A DNA stretch of 64,000 nt, taken from Mucilaginibacter pineti. GTDB taxonomy: Bacteria; Bacteroidota; Bacteroidia; Sphingobacteriales; Sphingobacteriaceae. This document shows, piece by piece, positions 1-11,300 of this stretch. Position 1 is the first letter of the stretch. Every line of letters starts with the position of its first letter. The position numbers and the translations under genes are program-made. The notes under the pieces are model-generated. The model saw nothing but the letters and a program-made list of their open reading frames with translations, was not told where the DNA came from and did not search any database. Where the stretch lies: contig NZ_FNAI01000005.1 in the NCBI RefSeq assembly GCF_900101875.1, positions 339,205-403,204 on the forward strand. Direction: 5' to 3'.

Positions 1-3000
1 TGAACTGGCCGATTGCTTTTATGTAACCGGTGCCAACCCGGCCTGGTGCCATCCTATTTTATGGCGAAGGGTTGAAGCGCACAAAGCAGCCAACCCTCAT
101 GTTAAGCTCATAGTGGTTGATCCGCGTGTTACGGATACCTGCGGCATTGCCGATTTGCATTTGCAGCTAAATCCCGGTACGGATATTACCCTTAACCACG
201 CTATTGGCAGGGTTTTAATAGAAAATGGCGATATAGATGTTGATTTTATTACCAACCATGCCGATGGTTTTGAACAATACAGCAAAGTTGTATTTGAACG
301 CAGCGTTGCCCAGTCGGCAGGTATTTGCGGTGTTAGCGAGCAGGATATCCGTTTGGCAGCCAAATATATCGGCGAAGCCAAGGGCTTTATCACTATGTGG
401 ACTATGGGGCTTAACCAAAGCGCCATTGGGGTAAACAAAAATTTAAGTCTTATAAACCTCAATTTAATAACCGGTCATATTGGTAAGCCGGGCTCGGGCC
501 CCTTATCATTAACCGGACAGCCAAATGCCATGGGCGGGCGCGAAGTAGGCGGATTAGCCAATCTGCTGCCTGCCCATCGCAACCTGGCCAATGCAACTCA
601 CCGGGCAGAGGTACAAAAGTTTTGGGGCGGAACTGAGATTGCCGCCAAGCCAGGGCTCACCGCTACAGAAATGTTTGAGGCGCTAAATGACGGTCGGTTA
701 AAAGCCATCTGGATCATGTGTACCAATCCATTAACCAGCCTCCCCAATGTTCGGCTGGCCGAGGAAGCCCTAAAAAAAGCAAAATTTGTGGTAGTACAGG
801 AGATCAGCAACAAACCCGAAACCCTAGCTTACGCCGATGTGATACTCCCGGCCGCAGCATGGGCCGAGAAGGAAGGCACCATGACCAATTCCGAACGGCG
901 CATCAGCTATCTCAACAAAGTGCTCGACCCACCGGGCGAGGCTATTGCTGACAGCGAGATCATTTGCCGTTTTGCGCAAAAAATGGGCTATAAAGGTTTT
1001 GATTTTAAAAGCCCCTCAGAAATTTATGCAGAACACGCCAGGCTCACCGCCAAAACCAACATCGATATCAGCGGACTGAGTTATGATATTATTAAACAAC
1101 AGGGATCGGTACAGTGGCCCTACAAAAAGCGCAACGCGGTAATCGGCACACCGCGTTTATTTACCGACAAAAAGTTTTATACCTATAATGGCAACGCCCT
1201 CATCAGCGCCGTTCCCGATACTTTAACCAGCGAAGCGCCCAATGATGATTTTCCGTTCATCCTTACCACGGGCCGCATCCGCGATCAATGGCATACCATG
1301 AGCAAAACCGGTAAGGTGAACAAGCTTAACCAGCATATTAAGCAGTCGTTTATGGAAATAAACCCTTCCGATGCCGCCGCGTTACACGTACAGGAAGGTG
1401 ATGTTACCATCATCACATCGCGCCGCGGCGAGGTTAGGGTAAAAGCTAAAATATCCCCCGAAATAAAACAGGGTGTTGTTTTTATGCCCATGCATTGGGG
1501 CAAAATTTTAAATAACGATATGCACCGGGTTAACAATGTTACCAATGATATGGTAGACCCAATATCCAAAGAGCCCGATTTTAAATACTGCGCAGTAAGC
1601 GTTCAAAAATATAAAAAGCCGTTTCAGCGGATTGTAGTGGTTGGTGCAGGCGCAGGCGCGCATGGCTTTGTGCGATCATACCGGGAACTGAACCGCGACG
1701 ATGAGATCACCATTTTTAGTAAGGAGGACCATCCCTTTTACAACCGCGTTATGCTGCCCGATTACATTAGCGGAGAGCAGCGCTGGGAACAGCTGGTGAA
1801 AATGACAGACGAAGAAGAACCTGAATTTAACATCCGCCTGCTACGCGGCGTAAGTATTGAACGCATAGACCGCGCCAATAAATATGTACTGGATAGCAGG
1901 GGCATAAAAACTTATTACGATGTATTGCTGCTGGCAACCGGTAGCCGCGCGGCAATTCCAAAAAACGTACCAACCCTACCGGGCATCTTCAGTATGCGCA
2001 GCCGCAACGATGCCGATAACTTTAAAAAGCACGTACCCCGCAACGGCCATGTGGTAATTGTGGGCGGTGGTTTGCTCGGTTTGGAAATGGCTGCCTCGCT
2101 GCGCGAAATAGGGATCACCATTACCATAATTCAGCGTACCTCGCGCTTTTTAAACCGGCAGTTAGATGAACTGGGCAGCAGGCTATTGCACGAGGAAATG
2201 GTAGATCAGGGCTGTGATATTTTTTATGACGATGAAGTGCAGCTGTTTTATGGCCGGTCGAAATTAACGGGGATAGGTTTAAAAAGCGGCCATAAGATTG
2301 ATTGCGACGCTATGATCCTGGCCATTGGCACAACGCCCAACCTGGAGATAGCCAAAGAATGTGGCCTTGATTGCAAGCGCGGCGTTATTGTTAACGAGCG
2401 CCTGCTTACCAGCGACCCTTCTATTTACGCCATTGGTGAAATTGCCGAATTTAACGGAACACTTTACGGCATTACTGCAGCCGCCGAGCAGCAAGCCGCC
2501 GTAGTGGCTGCCTACATGAACGGCGATATTGCCAGTTACTACAAAGGCAGTCTTTTTATGAATATCATAAAAATTCACGGGTTTGATTTGTGCAGCATAG
2601 GCTTATCCGACTGTCCGGATTATAAAGATTACGAGGAAGTGGTATTTATTGATAAGGCAAAGCGGTACTACAAAAAGTGCATAATTCACCAGGATAGGCT
2701 GGTTGGCACCATACTCATAGGTGATAAAGGAGAGTTTCAGGAGTTCAAAGAATTAATAGCCAACAAAACCGAGCTAAGTGATAAACGACTGAAACTTTTA
2801 CGCAGCGGCAAAACAGCCGAACCCGTTTTGGGTAAACTGGTATGCAGCTGCAATAACGTAGGGGCCGATAATATCCGCAATAAAGTGGCATCGGGCTGCA
2901 CCCAGCTTGCCGATGTTTGCAGCCAAACAGGTGCGGGCACGGGCTGCGGTTCATGTCGCCCAGAGGTTAAACGTTTACTTGAAGAGGTTTTGCAACTACA

Positions 3001-3016
3001 ACTAATTAAAGCATAA
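1..3016 (+). CDS. Nitrate reductase catalytic subunit fused to FAD/NAD(P)H and BFD [2Fe-2S] domains (5' end outside window)
   Basis: The reading frame is open from base 2, so the gene begins before the window and the GTG at 113 is not its start. The first third is the C-terminal part of a molybdopterin oxidoreductase of the assimilatory nitrate reductase type, including the dinucleotide-binding domain around 1230-1600. It is followed by a pyridine-nucleotide-disulfide oxidoreductase module with two Rossmann glycine motifs (VVVGAGAGAHG near 1630 and VIVGGGLLGLE near 2055). The C-terminus (about 2840-2990) is a BFD-like [2Fe-2S] domain with CSC and CGSC cysteine pairs. The likely role is cytoplasmic reduction of nitrate to nitrite with electrons from NAD(P)H, carried internally in one chain. 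The next gene, 5 bp downstream, is probably co-transcribed. The fusion is clear from the continuous frame; substrate assignment rests on family resemblance. Confidence 0.85.
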   Translation, partial: ELADCFYVTGANPAWCHPILWRRVEAHKAANPHVKLIVVDPRVTDTCGIADLHLQLNPGTDITLNHAIGRVLIENGDIDVDFITNHADGFEQYSKVVFERSVAQSAGICGVSEQDIRLAAKYIGEAKGFITMWTMGLNQSAIGVNKNLSLINLNLITGHIGKPGSGPLSLTGQPNAMGGREVGGLANLLPAHRNLANATHRAEVQKFWGGTEIAAKPGLTATEMFEALNDGRLKAIWIMCTNPLTSLPNVRLAEEALKKAKFVVVQEISNKPETLAYADVILPAAAWAEKEGTMTNSERRISYLNKVLDPPGEAIADSEIICRFAQKMGYKGFDFKSPSEIYAEHARLTAKTNIDISGLSYDIIKQQGSVQWPYKKRNAVIGTPRLFTDKKFYTYNGNALISAVPDTLTSEAPNDDFPFILTTGRIRDQWHTMSKTGKVNKLNQHIKQSFMEINPSDAAALHVQEGDVTIITSRRGEVRVKAKISPEIKQGVVFMPMHWGKILNNDMHRVNNVTNDMVDPISKEPDFKYCAVSVQKYKKPFQRIVVVGAGAGAHGFVRSYRELNRDDEITIFSKEDHPFYNRVMLPDYISGEQRWEQLVKMTDEEEPEFNIRLLRGVSIERIDRANKYVLDSRGIKTYYDVLLLATGSRAAIPKNVPTLPGIFSMRSRNDADNFKKHVPRNGHVVIVGGGLLGLEMAASLREIGITITIIQRTSRFLNRQLDELGSRLLHEEMVDQGCDIFYDDEVQLFYGRSKLTGIGLKSGHKIDCDAMILAIGTTPNLEIAKECGLDCKRGVIVNERLLTSDPSIYAIGEIAEFNGTLYGITAAAEQQAAVVAAYMNGDIASYYKGSLFMNIIKIHGFDLCSIGLSDCPDYKDYEEVVFIDKAKRYYKKCIIHQDRLVGTILIGDKGEFQEFKELIANKTELSDKRLKLLRSGKTAEPVLGKLVCSCNNVGADNIRNKVASGCTQLADVCSQTGAGTGCGSCRPEVKRLLEEVLQLQLIKA

Positions 3017-3021
3017 TCGGC

Positions 3022-4464
3022 ATGAACAAAAAACAACTCATTAAGGTGAACCTACCCGGCGGGGTAACATCTGCAGGCGATTTTTATGAGTTTTTGGTTA
3101 TTGCCCAAAATGCCGGAGCGGCTGATGTACGTTTTGGAAACCGGCAGCAGTTGTATTTTGAGATCAGTACAGATCAACTCGAGAACATGGAGTTTGATAT
3201 GCTAAGCGCGGGCATTGAATATGAAATTGATACCGACATACATCCCAACATCACCAGCTCATACATAGCCGACGGCATTTTCAACCACGAAAACTGGCTT
3301 AAAGAAGGTGTTTATAAAGACATTTTTGACCTGTTTAGCCACAAGCCCCTACTCAAAATAAACCTGGTTGATAGCAACCAAACCTTTGTGCCCTTCTTTT
3401 CCGGCAACCTAAATTTTATTGCTTCGCCGGTAAGTAATTACTGGTATTTGTATATCAGATTCCCTAAAACCAACACCCTGTACTACTGGCCGGTACTGGT
3501 ATATTCAGACGATATCCCGGCCATGAGCAAGGCGGTGCAGGAAGTGATATTTACCAACAAACAACTTTTTTATGATCAGGCTGAGATTGCCGCCGATAGG
3601 TTATACCAGCTGGTTACTGCCGATAACCAGTTTGTAATTCAGCAGATAGATCAGCCACTCCTAATCCCCGAATTTCATTTACCTTATTATGAAGGCTTTA
3701 ATAGGCATGGAAATAAAAACTGGCTGGGCATATACCGTCGTAATGAACTGTTCGATATTGGTTTTTTAATGGAAATATGCAACCTGTGTATGCAAACCCG
3801 TGTAGGCCAGCTATATATAAGCCCCTGGAAATCGTTGCTCATAAAAAATATCGAAACAAAACACCGGCCATTATGGGGCAACCTGCTAAACAAATACAGG
3901 ATAAACATACGGCATGCTTCAAATGAACTTAACTGGCAGGTAGAAGACCTTTGCGACCAATGCCTAAGCCTGAAACAACAATTGGTACGCGAATTTGAGG
4001 AGGCCGACCTCCGGACTTACCGGTTGAGCTTTGCCATAAAAAGATCACCAAAATCGGGCATTTATGGTTCTATAATGATCCGTGAGCGTAAGCCCGATAT
4101 TTTTGAAATTGTGCATACGCGTGACTTTAACCACAATACCCGCGAATTTGTGAGCTATAAACAGGGCGTTTCCAGGGCAGATCTTAGCAGGCACTTGATT
4201 GCACTTTGCAACGTATTTTATGAGCAGCAAAGCAATGCTCATATAGCTTCATCGCCTAAAAAAGTTGAAGATGTAATTATAACAACTAGTCAAAAAACTG
4301 TCTATCAGTGTAAAAGCTGCTTTACCATCTATGACGAATTATATGGCGATACGCTGAATGAAATAGCACCGGGAATACCTTTTGAAAGTTTAGATAGCTA
4401 TGAATGTTCTACTTGCGGCGCACCAAAAAAAAATTTCGAAGAACTCGCAGGCATAAACAATTGA
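3022..4464 (+). CDS. Rubredoxin-tailed protein of the nitrate-assimilation operon
   Basis: This 480-residue protein starts 5 bp after the nitrate reductase fusion, so the two are almost certainly one operon. The N-terminal 400 residues resemble the ferredoxin-like half domains of sulfite/nitrite reductases (a GGVTSAGDF-like opening). I do not see a convincing full set of siroheme/4Fe-4S cysteines, so catalysis as a nitrite reductase is unproven. The C-terminal ~50 residues form a clear rubredoxin domain: CKSC and CSTC pairs around an acidic aromatic stretch ending in APKKNFEEL. Rubredoxin carries single electrons, so the protein may donate to, or accept from, the neighbouring reductase. It ends 12 bp before the convergent kinase gene. 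Confidence 0.75.
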   Translation: MNKKQLIKVNLPGGVTSAGDFYEFLVIAQNAGAADVRFGNRQQLYFEISTDQLENMEFDMLSAGIEYEIDTDIHPNITSSYIADGIFNHENWLKEGVYKDIFDLFSHKPLLKINLVDSNQTFVPFFSGNLNFIASPVSNYWYLYIRFPKTNTLYYWPVLVYSDDIPAMSKAVQEVIFTNKQLFYDQAEIAADRLYQLVTADNQFVIQQIDQPLLIPEFHLPYYEGFNRHGNKNWLGIYRRNELFDIGFLMEICNLCMQTRVGQLYISPWKSLLIKNIETKHRPLWGNLLNKYRINIRHASNELNWQVEDLCDQCLSLKQQLVREFEEADLRTYRLSFAIKRSPKSGIYGSIMIRERKPDIFEIVHTRDFNHNTREFVSYKQGVSRADLSRHLIALCNVFYEQQSNAHIASSPKKVEDVIITTSQKTVYQCKSCFTIYDELYGDTLNEIAPGIPFESLDSYECSTCGAPKKNFEELAGINN

Positions 4465-4476
4465 GATTTATCCGTA

Positions 4477-5835
4477 TCAAGCCAACGGTATAAAAATAAA
4501 AAAGCTGGAGCCCTGCCCAAAAACACTTTCGAAACCTATTCTGCCGCCTTGGCGCTCAATAAATTCTTTACATAACAGCAGGCCTAAACCAACGCCTTTT
4601 TCGTTATTTGTGCCAAAACCGGGTTCGGTGTTAATAGAAAATATTTTTTCCTGTTTGTGCTGATCAATACCCTTTCCGTTATCACTAACGGTTAGTTTAC
4701 ATTCGTGATTTACCAATTGAGTTAGTATATTGATAACACCTCCATCAGAAGTGAATTTAATGGCATTACTAATAAGGTTACGTACCACCAATTGCAGCAT
4801 ATCCGTATCGGCAACTACCATTACCTGAGGTTCAATATGGTAGTTGAAAGAAATGTGTTTTTTTTCGGCCTGTATTTTACCCATTTCCAAGGTGCTTTTT
4901 ATTGCCGAAAACAGGTTTAGGCTTAATAAATTAACGGCTGGACCTTCCATTTGAGATTTGGACCAATGCAGCAGGTTCGACAGCATATCCATGGTATTGT
5001 TGGTGGCTGCAAGCAAATCTCTCTCTAATGCAGGGCGTGCCAGGCTATCAACCTCATTTTCATTTAGTAATTCGAGGTAATATTGTATTTGAATAAGAGG
5101 AGCTCGCAGGTCATGTGAAATGATAGACAATAACTTATTCTTTTCGGCATCGCTTTGCTCCAACTGATTTTTTTGCAGCAATATCTGTTCATTTCGTACT
5201 TCAATAGCTAATGCTTTTTCTTCTACGGTAACTTTTTCTTTATCGTAGCTTTTCCTGATGAACCTGATAATGATATAAATTGCTATCACAGGTATGGGGA
5301 AGGCTGTGACCCTGTCTATCAGCTCACCCTTGCCTGCGCTAAAAGGATATTTTACCAATAATGGATATTGATACGCTACGATATGAAGTACCAGGAAACA
5401 TATTATATAGGCAATTAACCAAGCTATATGCTGCCGGTAAGGCGAAATGGCAAATACCAGCAACAGGTATGCAGGCCATATTAAATCTGTTGAACCGTTG
5501 ATGCCCGAATTGGCAAAATAATTGACTGAAAAAATAAAGATACCCGTTAAACCAAATAAAACGCTACTGTGTTTCCTGCCATAAAAACGGGAATTGTAAT
5601 ACTGGTAAGAAAAAAATACCGCAATTAAAAAACTTGATACAGAACCAATATAAAGCCCTTCAAAAAAATTATACGGTACATAAACAGCACCCAGGATAAT
5701 TAAGCCTACACTAATTGAGTGAAATATTCTGCTCTCTAAAGAGAACATAGACGGACTTCCTATTAGCCTAAACCACAGATCATTAATTCTTTTTAAAATA
5801 TTATAATTAGTAGCAGCAAACTTTGTTTTTGGCAT
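4477..5835 (-). CDS. Membrane sensor histidine kinase
   Basis: This 452-residue kinase has about six hydrophobic segments in its first 200 residues, then a coiled-coil linker. A HisKA domain follows with the phospho-acceptor in ISHDLRAPL (His241), and then a HATPase_c domain with the N box (NLISNAIKF) and G boxes (DNGKGI and GVGLGL). The N-terminal region has no recognisable extracellular sensor and is probably an integral membrane sensing unit. No response regulator is adjacent, so it is an orphan in this window. It is convergent with the nitrate genes and divides them from the polysaccharide locus; a role in nitrate control is only a positional guess. Confidence 0.85.
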   Translation of the reverse strand: MPKTKFAATNYNILKRINDLWFRLIGSPSMFSLESRIFHSISVGLIILGAVYVPYNFFEGLYIGSVSSFLIAVFFSYQYYNSRFYGRKHSSVLFGLTGIFIFSVNYFANSGINGSTDLIWPAYLLLVFAISPYRQHIAWLIAYIICFLVLHIVAYQYPLLVKYPFSAGKGELIDRVTAFPIPVIAIYIIIRFIRKSYDKEKVTVEEKALAIEVRNEQILLQKNQLEQSDAEKNKLLSIISHDLRAPLIQIQYYLELLNENEVDSLARPALERDLLAATNNTMDMLSNLLHWSKSQMEGPAVNLLSLNLFSAIKSTLEMGKIQAEKKHISFNYHIEPQVMVVADTDMLQLVVRNLISNAIKFTSDGGVINILTQLVNHECKLTVSDNGKGIDQHKQEKIFSINTEPGFGTNNEKGVGLGLLLCKEFIERQGGRIGFESVFGQGSSFFIFIPLA

Positions 5836-6238
5836 ACCTAAATTAAAAGCCTTTTGGGATCATGCAGAAAGAATAACGGAGAATCAATGCAAATTATCCC
5901 TTTAATTGTTTAAAGTTGATAAATAGTTAGCTATAAAAAGAAAATTATTGAAACAATCGGGATTGCATTCTTTTATTTTCCAAACATTCAGCACACTAAG
6001 TGAATCCTGATTCCTCTAAATTGAGGTGAGCAAATAAAGTGATAAAGAATCATAATAAATTGTTTACTTGGCTAATTCGTTAGGGTTTCTTCTTTGATAA
6101 GATTTTGAGAAACAAAAAACCCTACTCGCCAGAGCAGGGTTAAGTCATTGATTTTAAGAGCTCCCCAGACTGGGTGCTTTTCGAGCCATTTTTTGCCTAA
6201 AAGCTGCCAGTTGGCACCTGAGCTATAAAAACGTCTAC
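5836..6238. other. Intergenic region between kinase and GH35 gene
   Basis: This AT-rich stretch of about 400 bp lies between the start of the minus-strand kinase and the end of the minus-strand GH35 gene. It should hold the kinase promoter, but I could not identify a convincing Bacteroidota -33/-7 pair. The only clear element is the terminator hairpin at 6114-6141. I see no open frame that looks coding. Confidence 0.5.
6114..6141 (-). terminator. Rho-independent terminator after the GH35 gene
   Basis: On the minus strand a stem pairing AACCCTGCT with AGTAGGGTT (one mismatch, 6-nt loop) is followed directly by TTTTTT. It lies about 100 bp downstream of the GH35 stop codon. Confidence 0.7.
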
Positions 6239-8062
6239 TTATTGTAAACGATCTAAAATAGGTTTGTTCAATGCTGATAGTTTTTGTTTTTCGGGTTTTA
6301 GCAGCTCAAACACCAATATCTCATTTTTACCGGTATGCAACCATTCGCGTGGTACGTACAGCGTTTGCTGAGGTCCGGTTCGCCAGTATCTGCCTAAGTT
6401 ATGCCCGTTAATCCAAACTATGCCTTTACCCCAATCGGTCATGTCGAGATAGGTATCTCCTAATGAAGACAATGAGAAAACCCCCTTCTTCATGACAGGT
6501 GTGTTTAAATTCAACAAACCGGGTTTCGGTTTGTAACTGCCCACGGTTTTTAACGGCAAAGGAAAGTTTTGCCAGCCCGTTACTTCATTATCTTTAAAAA
6601 ATACCTTACCTACAATTCCCTTTTTATTCTGCAACAGATATTTACCAAAATTGATGCGACCTAAGTTTTCGACCAAAATATCCAATGTCACATTCCCATC
6701 AGGTAAACTAATGTTAATACTATCTAATCCAGTACGACGATCGAGGTTTCCAATAGTTTTCCCATTGATCATAACCACCGCAAAATCTCTAAGCTCTTTG
6801 ACCTTTAATATTCCGGATTTCCCTCCTGGAATAATTGTTCGGTATAACATAAAACCATAATCAAGTTTCATATTTTCAAAGGTTAACGGATCTTGACTAC
6901 TCTTACTTTCACGTTTTAAGTCATCCAGGTTTGCCACATTTTTAAGTTCAAATTGAGGTATTATGATGGTGGGTTTAACCTGAGGAACGGCAGGCAAATT
7001 AATACCAGGGGATAAATATTTTTGAATTACGTTTCTAAAGGCCAAAAATTTGGGCGTTGGATTTCCGGCTTCGTCAAGTGGCGCATCATAATCGTAACTA
7101 CTGATTTGCGGCTCAAACGGGGTTTGGTCATTATAATTAGCCCCATTCATAAATCCTCTTGTTGTTCCGCCATGAAACATGTACATATTTATGGAAATTC
7201 CGGCTGCTATTACGGAGTCTAACCGGCCGGTATACTGATCTGCCGGCACTGTATGGTGTTTTGTACCCCACCAGTCAAACCAAGCTGGATACCATTCGGC
7301 AATATAGTAAGGTCCTTTACCATCGTGGTTTTGATTGATGAGTTCCTTTACCTTAGCGGGATTGTCCAGGCCGTTTACCGCAGGCAGCAAACCAGGTAAA
7401 TGTCCTTTTACCAGATCAGCCGCCGGATCGCAGGTATACAACAAACCGTCAAACCCGGCTTCTTTAAACATTTTCTGGTTAATAGCCAGGTAATCCTTAT
7501 CAGCGCCGTATGAACCATACTCATTTTCAATTTGCACCATTAAGATGTTGCCACCATGATTTATCTGGTACCGGGACAAACGCTTTCCCAATTCTTTAAT
7601 GTAACCTTCGTATTCGCTTAAATATTGTTGATTTTTACTCCTTACAACCAAGCCTTCCTCATTTTGTAACCAATATGGATATCCGCCAAATTCCCACTCG
7701 GCACATACATAAGGGCTTGGGCGCAGTATTACCCATAAACCTTCCTGTTGGGCTATTTTAATAAACTCAACAATATCATTGTTACCTGAAAAATCAAATT
7801 GTCCTTTCTGGGGTTCATGCAAGTTCCAAAAAACATATGTACCTATAGTGTTAAGGCCCATTGCTTTTGCCATTCTCATTCTGTCGCGCCAAGCCTCTCT
7901 TGGTATACGGGGATAATGTAACTCACCCGAAATCATCTGGAAAGGTTTGCCATCTAAAAGAAAGTCGTTATCACCTAAGGTAAATTGATGTTTAGGTTGG
8001 GCTTTGACCAGGCCGCCCGTCAACAAGATGGTCGCTATCAAAAAAAGAAAGAATGATCTCAT
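6239..8062 (-). CDS. Secreted glycoside hydrolase family 35 beta-galactosidase
   Basis: This 607-residue protein has an N-terminal signal peptide (hydrophobic to about residue 20, ending VKAQ). The GH35 TIM barrel begins with the family opening FQMISGELHYPRIPREAW. The acid/base glutamate is in ENEYGSYG (Glu181) and the nucleophile in YIAEWYPAWFDWWG (Glu256). The C-terminal third has jelly-roll accessory domains, ending with a typical GH35 motif (GIVWINGHNLGRYW). It should release terminal beta-galactose (or a related beta-glycoside) in the periplasm. It lies 254 bp downstream of the hybrid regulator on the same strand and near SusC/SusD, so it belongs to the same utilisation locus. A terminator follows at 6114-6141. 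Confidence 0.9.
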   Translation of the reverse strand: MRSFFLFLIATILLTGGLVKAQPKHQFTLGDNDFLLDGKPFQMISGELHYPRIPREAWRDRMRMAKAMGLNTIGTYVFWNLHEPQKGQFDFSGNNDIVEFIKIAQQEGLWVILRPSPYVCAEWEFGGYPYWLQNEEGLVVRSKNQQYLSEYEGYIKELGKRLSRYQINHGGNILMVQIENEYGSYGADKDYLAINQKMFKEAGFDGLLYTCDPAADLVKGHLPGLLPAVNGLDNPAKVKELINQNHDGKGPYYIAEWYPAWFDWWGTKHHTVPADQYTGRLDSVIAAGISINMYMFHGGTTRGFMNGANYNDQTPFEPQISSYDYDAPLDEAGNPTPKFLAFRNVIQKYLSPGINLPAVPQVKPTIIIPQFELKNVANLDDLKRESKSSQDPLTFENMKLDYGFMLYRTIIPGGKSGILKVKELRDFAVVMINGKTIGNLDRRTGLDSINISLPDGNVTLDILVENLGRINFGKYLLQNKKGIVGKVFFKDNEVTGWQNFPLPLKTVGSYKPKPGLLNLNTPVMKKGVFSLSSLGDTYLDMTDWGKGIVWINGHNLGRYWRTGPQQTLYVPREWLHTGKNEILVFELLKPEKQKLSALNKPILDRLQ

Positions 8063-8316
8063 GAAAAAATATATAAGATGTTATTGGTTACATAATTGGT
8101 TGATGTGCTAAAATGGATGTAAAATCAATTAATAAAAAGGGGGTAATTAGCAAAATTGAAGGGGGTAAATTGCTAAAACAGACTTGTGGAGGTTCTTTTG
8201 GGGAGATTTCGGCCTGGCCAACGATGACACTGACAAACAACGCCAATTAAATTGCCGGTTAAAGAATTCTTTTTTTACATTTTCAGATAAGCTAAAAAAA
8301 GCGGCTGCAAACAAAT

Positions 8317-11300
8317 TTATTTTCTTTCGGCCATCTGATTGACCATAGCGTTTTTAAAACTCTTTCTGAATTTTTTGATGTATTCAGAAGGTTTTAAGTC
8401 AAACACCTTTTTAAACTGCTCACGAAAATATTTGATATCTTTTATTCCAACGGCATAAGCAGTTTCCAATATATTTAAATCGCTATGTACAAATAACTGT
8501 GCGGCTTTTCTCAATCTGATCAACCTTATAAAGCTATTTGCGGGCTGTCCGGAAATCATTTTGATCTTTTTATAAATCCCCGAATAGGACATATTTAATT
8601 CAGAGGCTAAGGATTGAAGATTAAAATCAGGGTCTGTTATATGTTCTTCAACAATCCGGATGCAAGAATCCAGAAAACGTTTGTACTCTATAGAGATGCT
8701 ATGTGGGTTGTTGTTCAGCGTAATTTCGTTATAAAAATATTGCTGGAGGGTATTCCTGCTCTTAAGCAGCCCAGCGACTCTTGCTTTCAAGATATCTTTA
8801 TCAAAAGGTTTTCCCATATAATCATCAGCGCCACCTTCAATACCTTTTAGCTTGATCTCATTTGATGCACTGGCCGTTAAAAGAATTACGGGAACATGTG
8901 AGGTTATCTTATTCCCCTTAATGGCAGCACAAACTTCAATGCCTGTAATACCCTGCATCATTACATCACATATAACAATATCTGGCCATTGCTCGTTAAT
9001 TATTTTTATTCCGTCTTCTCCGTTTGACGCTACAAGAACATTATATTCAAGTTTAAATATCTGACGGAGGTATTCTCTCATATCCTCATGGTCATCGATA
9101 ATTAATAGGGTTTTAAGATCAGACAACGATTGTTCTTCACCGGGGTCTGCTGCTAACACCATATCATTGGCTGTAGTTTCAGAATCAATCAGCTCCTTTA
9201 AAAACTCGGAAGTAGTTGTTGGCTGCTCTAAAATAACCAGGTCTTTGAGGTGCGATCTCCCTTTTTTCAAAGTAATGGTAAAGGATGTACCCTTTCCAAT
9301 CTGACTATAATATTCAACTGTTCCGGCCTGGCGTTCTACAAAATCTTTGACGAGGTAGAGGCCAAGACCAAATCCTCCGGTTGATGTACTGGCCAAATCA
9401 GATACCTGGTAAAAACGACTAAAAAGTTTGTCGCCAACTTCGGCCGGGATTCCACAGCCGGTGTCCTCAACGGTTATTAATACCGCTTGTTCAGTTTCTT
9501 CTGCACAGACGCGAATTTTTCCATGCTTAGCAGTGAACTTCATTGCATTCGAGAGCAGATTAAATAACACGATTTCTGTTTTTTCTCTATCTACATAAAT
9601 ATTCAAACAATCAGCCGAGGATACGAACTCAAGCTGAATTTGTTTCCTCTTCGCTTCATGTACAAAACATAAATAAACCTCCTTACATAAATCAATTATA
9701 TTAACATTGCTTGTTCTCAGATGGTCAGATTCTGATTCTGCCTTTTTGAAAAGAAGCAATTGATCAACCAGGCCTAATAGCCTGCGCGCATTTCTGTAAA
9801 CGATGGTTAAACTGGAGGTATCCATAACCTTCTTTTCGTTATATAAGAGTTCTTTGATAGGGTTAATGATCAATGTTAATGGCGTTCTGAATTCATGAGA
9901 AATATTTGTAAAGAAAGCGAGCTTTCGTTCGCTGAGCTCTTTTTCCTTTTCACTTTCATAGTGTGCAACTTGAATTTCGTATTTTAGTTTAGCCTGATGA
10001 TCTCTATATAAGAGATACAGATAAACCAACCCGCCAATAAGTATGGTGTAAATTGTATACGCCCACCAGGTTTGGTACCATGGTGGGAAAATAACTATGG
10101 TCAAGGATTTAGGTGTCGTGTTCCATACGCCATCATTGTTACTTGCAATTACTTCAAATGTATACGTTCCTGGATTAAGGTTGGTGTAAGTAACCCTTCG
10201 TTGAACAGTGTTAAAATTCCATTTTTCGTCAAACCCATCCAACCTATACCGATAAACATTTTTCTCGGAATGGGTATAATTGAGCGCAACAAATTCAATT
10301 GAAAATACATTTTGATCATAATTAAGAAATGCCGTATCAGCTATACTAATAGGCTTTTTCAATGGCGAATTAGCACCCGGCTTTACCGATTTATTAAATA
10401 CCTGAAAATCGGAAAAGTAAACCTGGGGTATTTTATTATTCCATTTAATTTTTGACGGATCGAAAACAACTACGCCAGAATTTCCGCCTACATACATCCG
10501 ACCATCTGCAGACTTGTAAATAGTAGAGTGGGAAAACACACCGTCGCCTTCATCGAAATTAGCGACAGTTAAGGTTTTGGGAGTAAATTTTGATATCCCA
10601 GTGGCCGAGTTAATCCAAAGATTCCCAGCGCTATCTTCAACGATATTATTGAAAACGTTACTTGCAAATCCATTTTTACGTGAGTAAACAATAAAAGAAT
10701 CACTTGCCGGAACATATTTATTCAGGCCGTCGGCCGTGCATATCCAAATATTCTTTTTACTATCCTCAAATACGCAATGCACAATATTATTACTGAGGCT
10801 ACTGGTATTTTTGTCATTATATGCATAATGATGAAAAATTCCGGTTTTCTGGTCAAAGCGATCAACCCCGTTTCCACTTGTTCCAATCCACACATCGCCT
10901 TTATGATCTTTAAAAAGATTATAAATGTGGTTACTGGCAATTGAATTAGGGTTTCTATCATCGTTATAATAATGTTTGAATTGCTGCTTTTCCTCATTGT
11001 ATATCTTAAGGCCGGCATCTGTAGCGAGCCAGTATTCATGGGGATTTACTTCAAAAATATCTCTGAAAACATCTTCATTAAAGAAATTGCTCAGGGCAGA
11101 ATGATGAAAGTGGTGTATAAATCTATTCTTCTTAGCATCAAACTTATCAAAGCCATTTTCGGTGGCAGCCCATAACACACCGTCATTGTCTAAATATATT
11201 TTCCCAATCTGATTGCTGCTTATGCTTGAAGGGTTGTTTGTGTGATAAAATAGCTTTGTTTTCTTTTTTAATAAATCAAATTGATAAAGCCCGTTATTTG

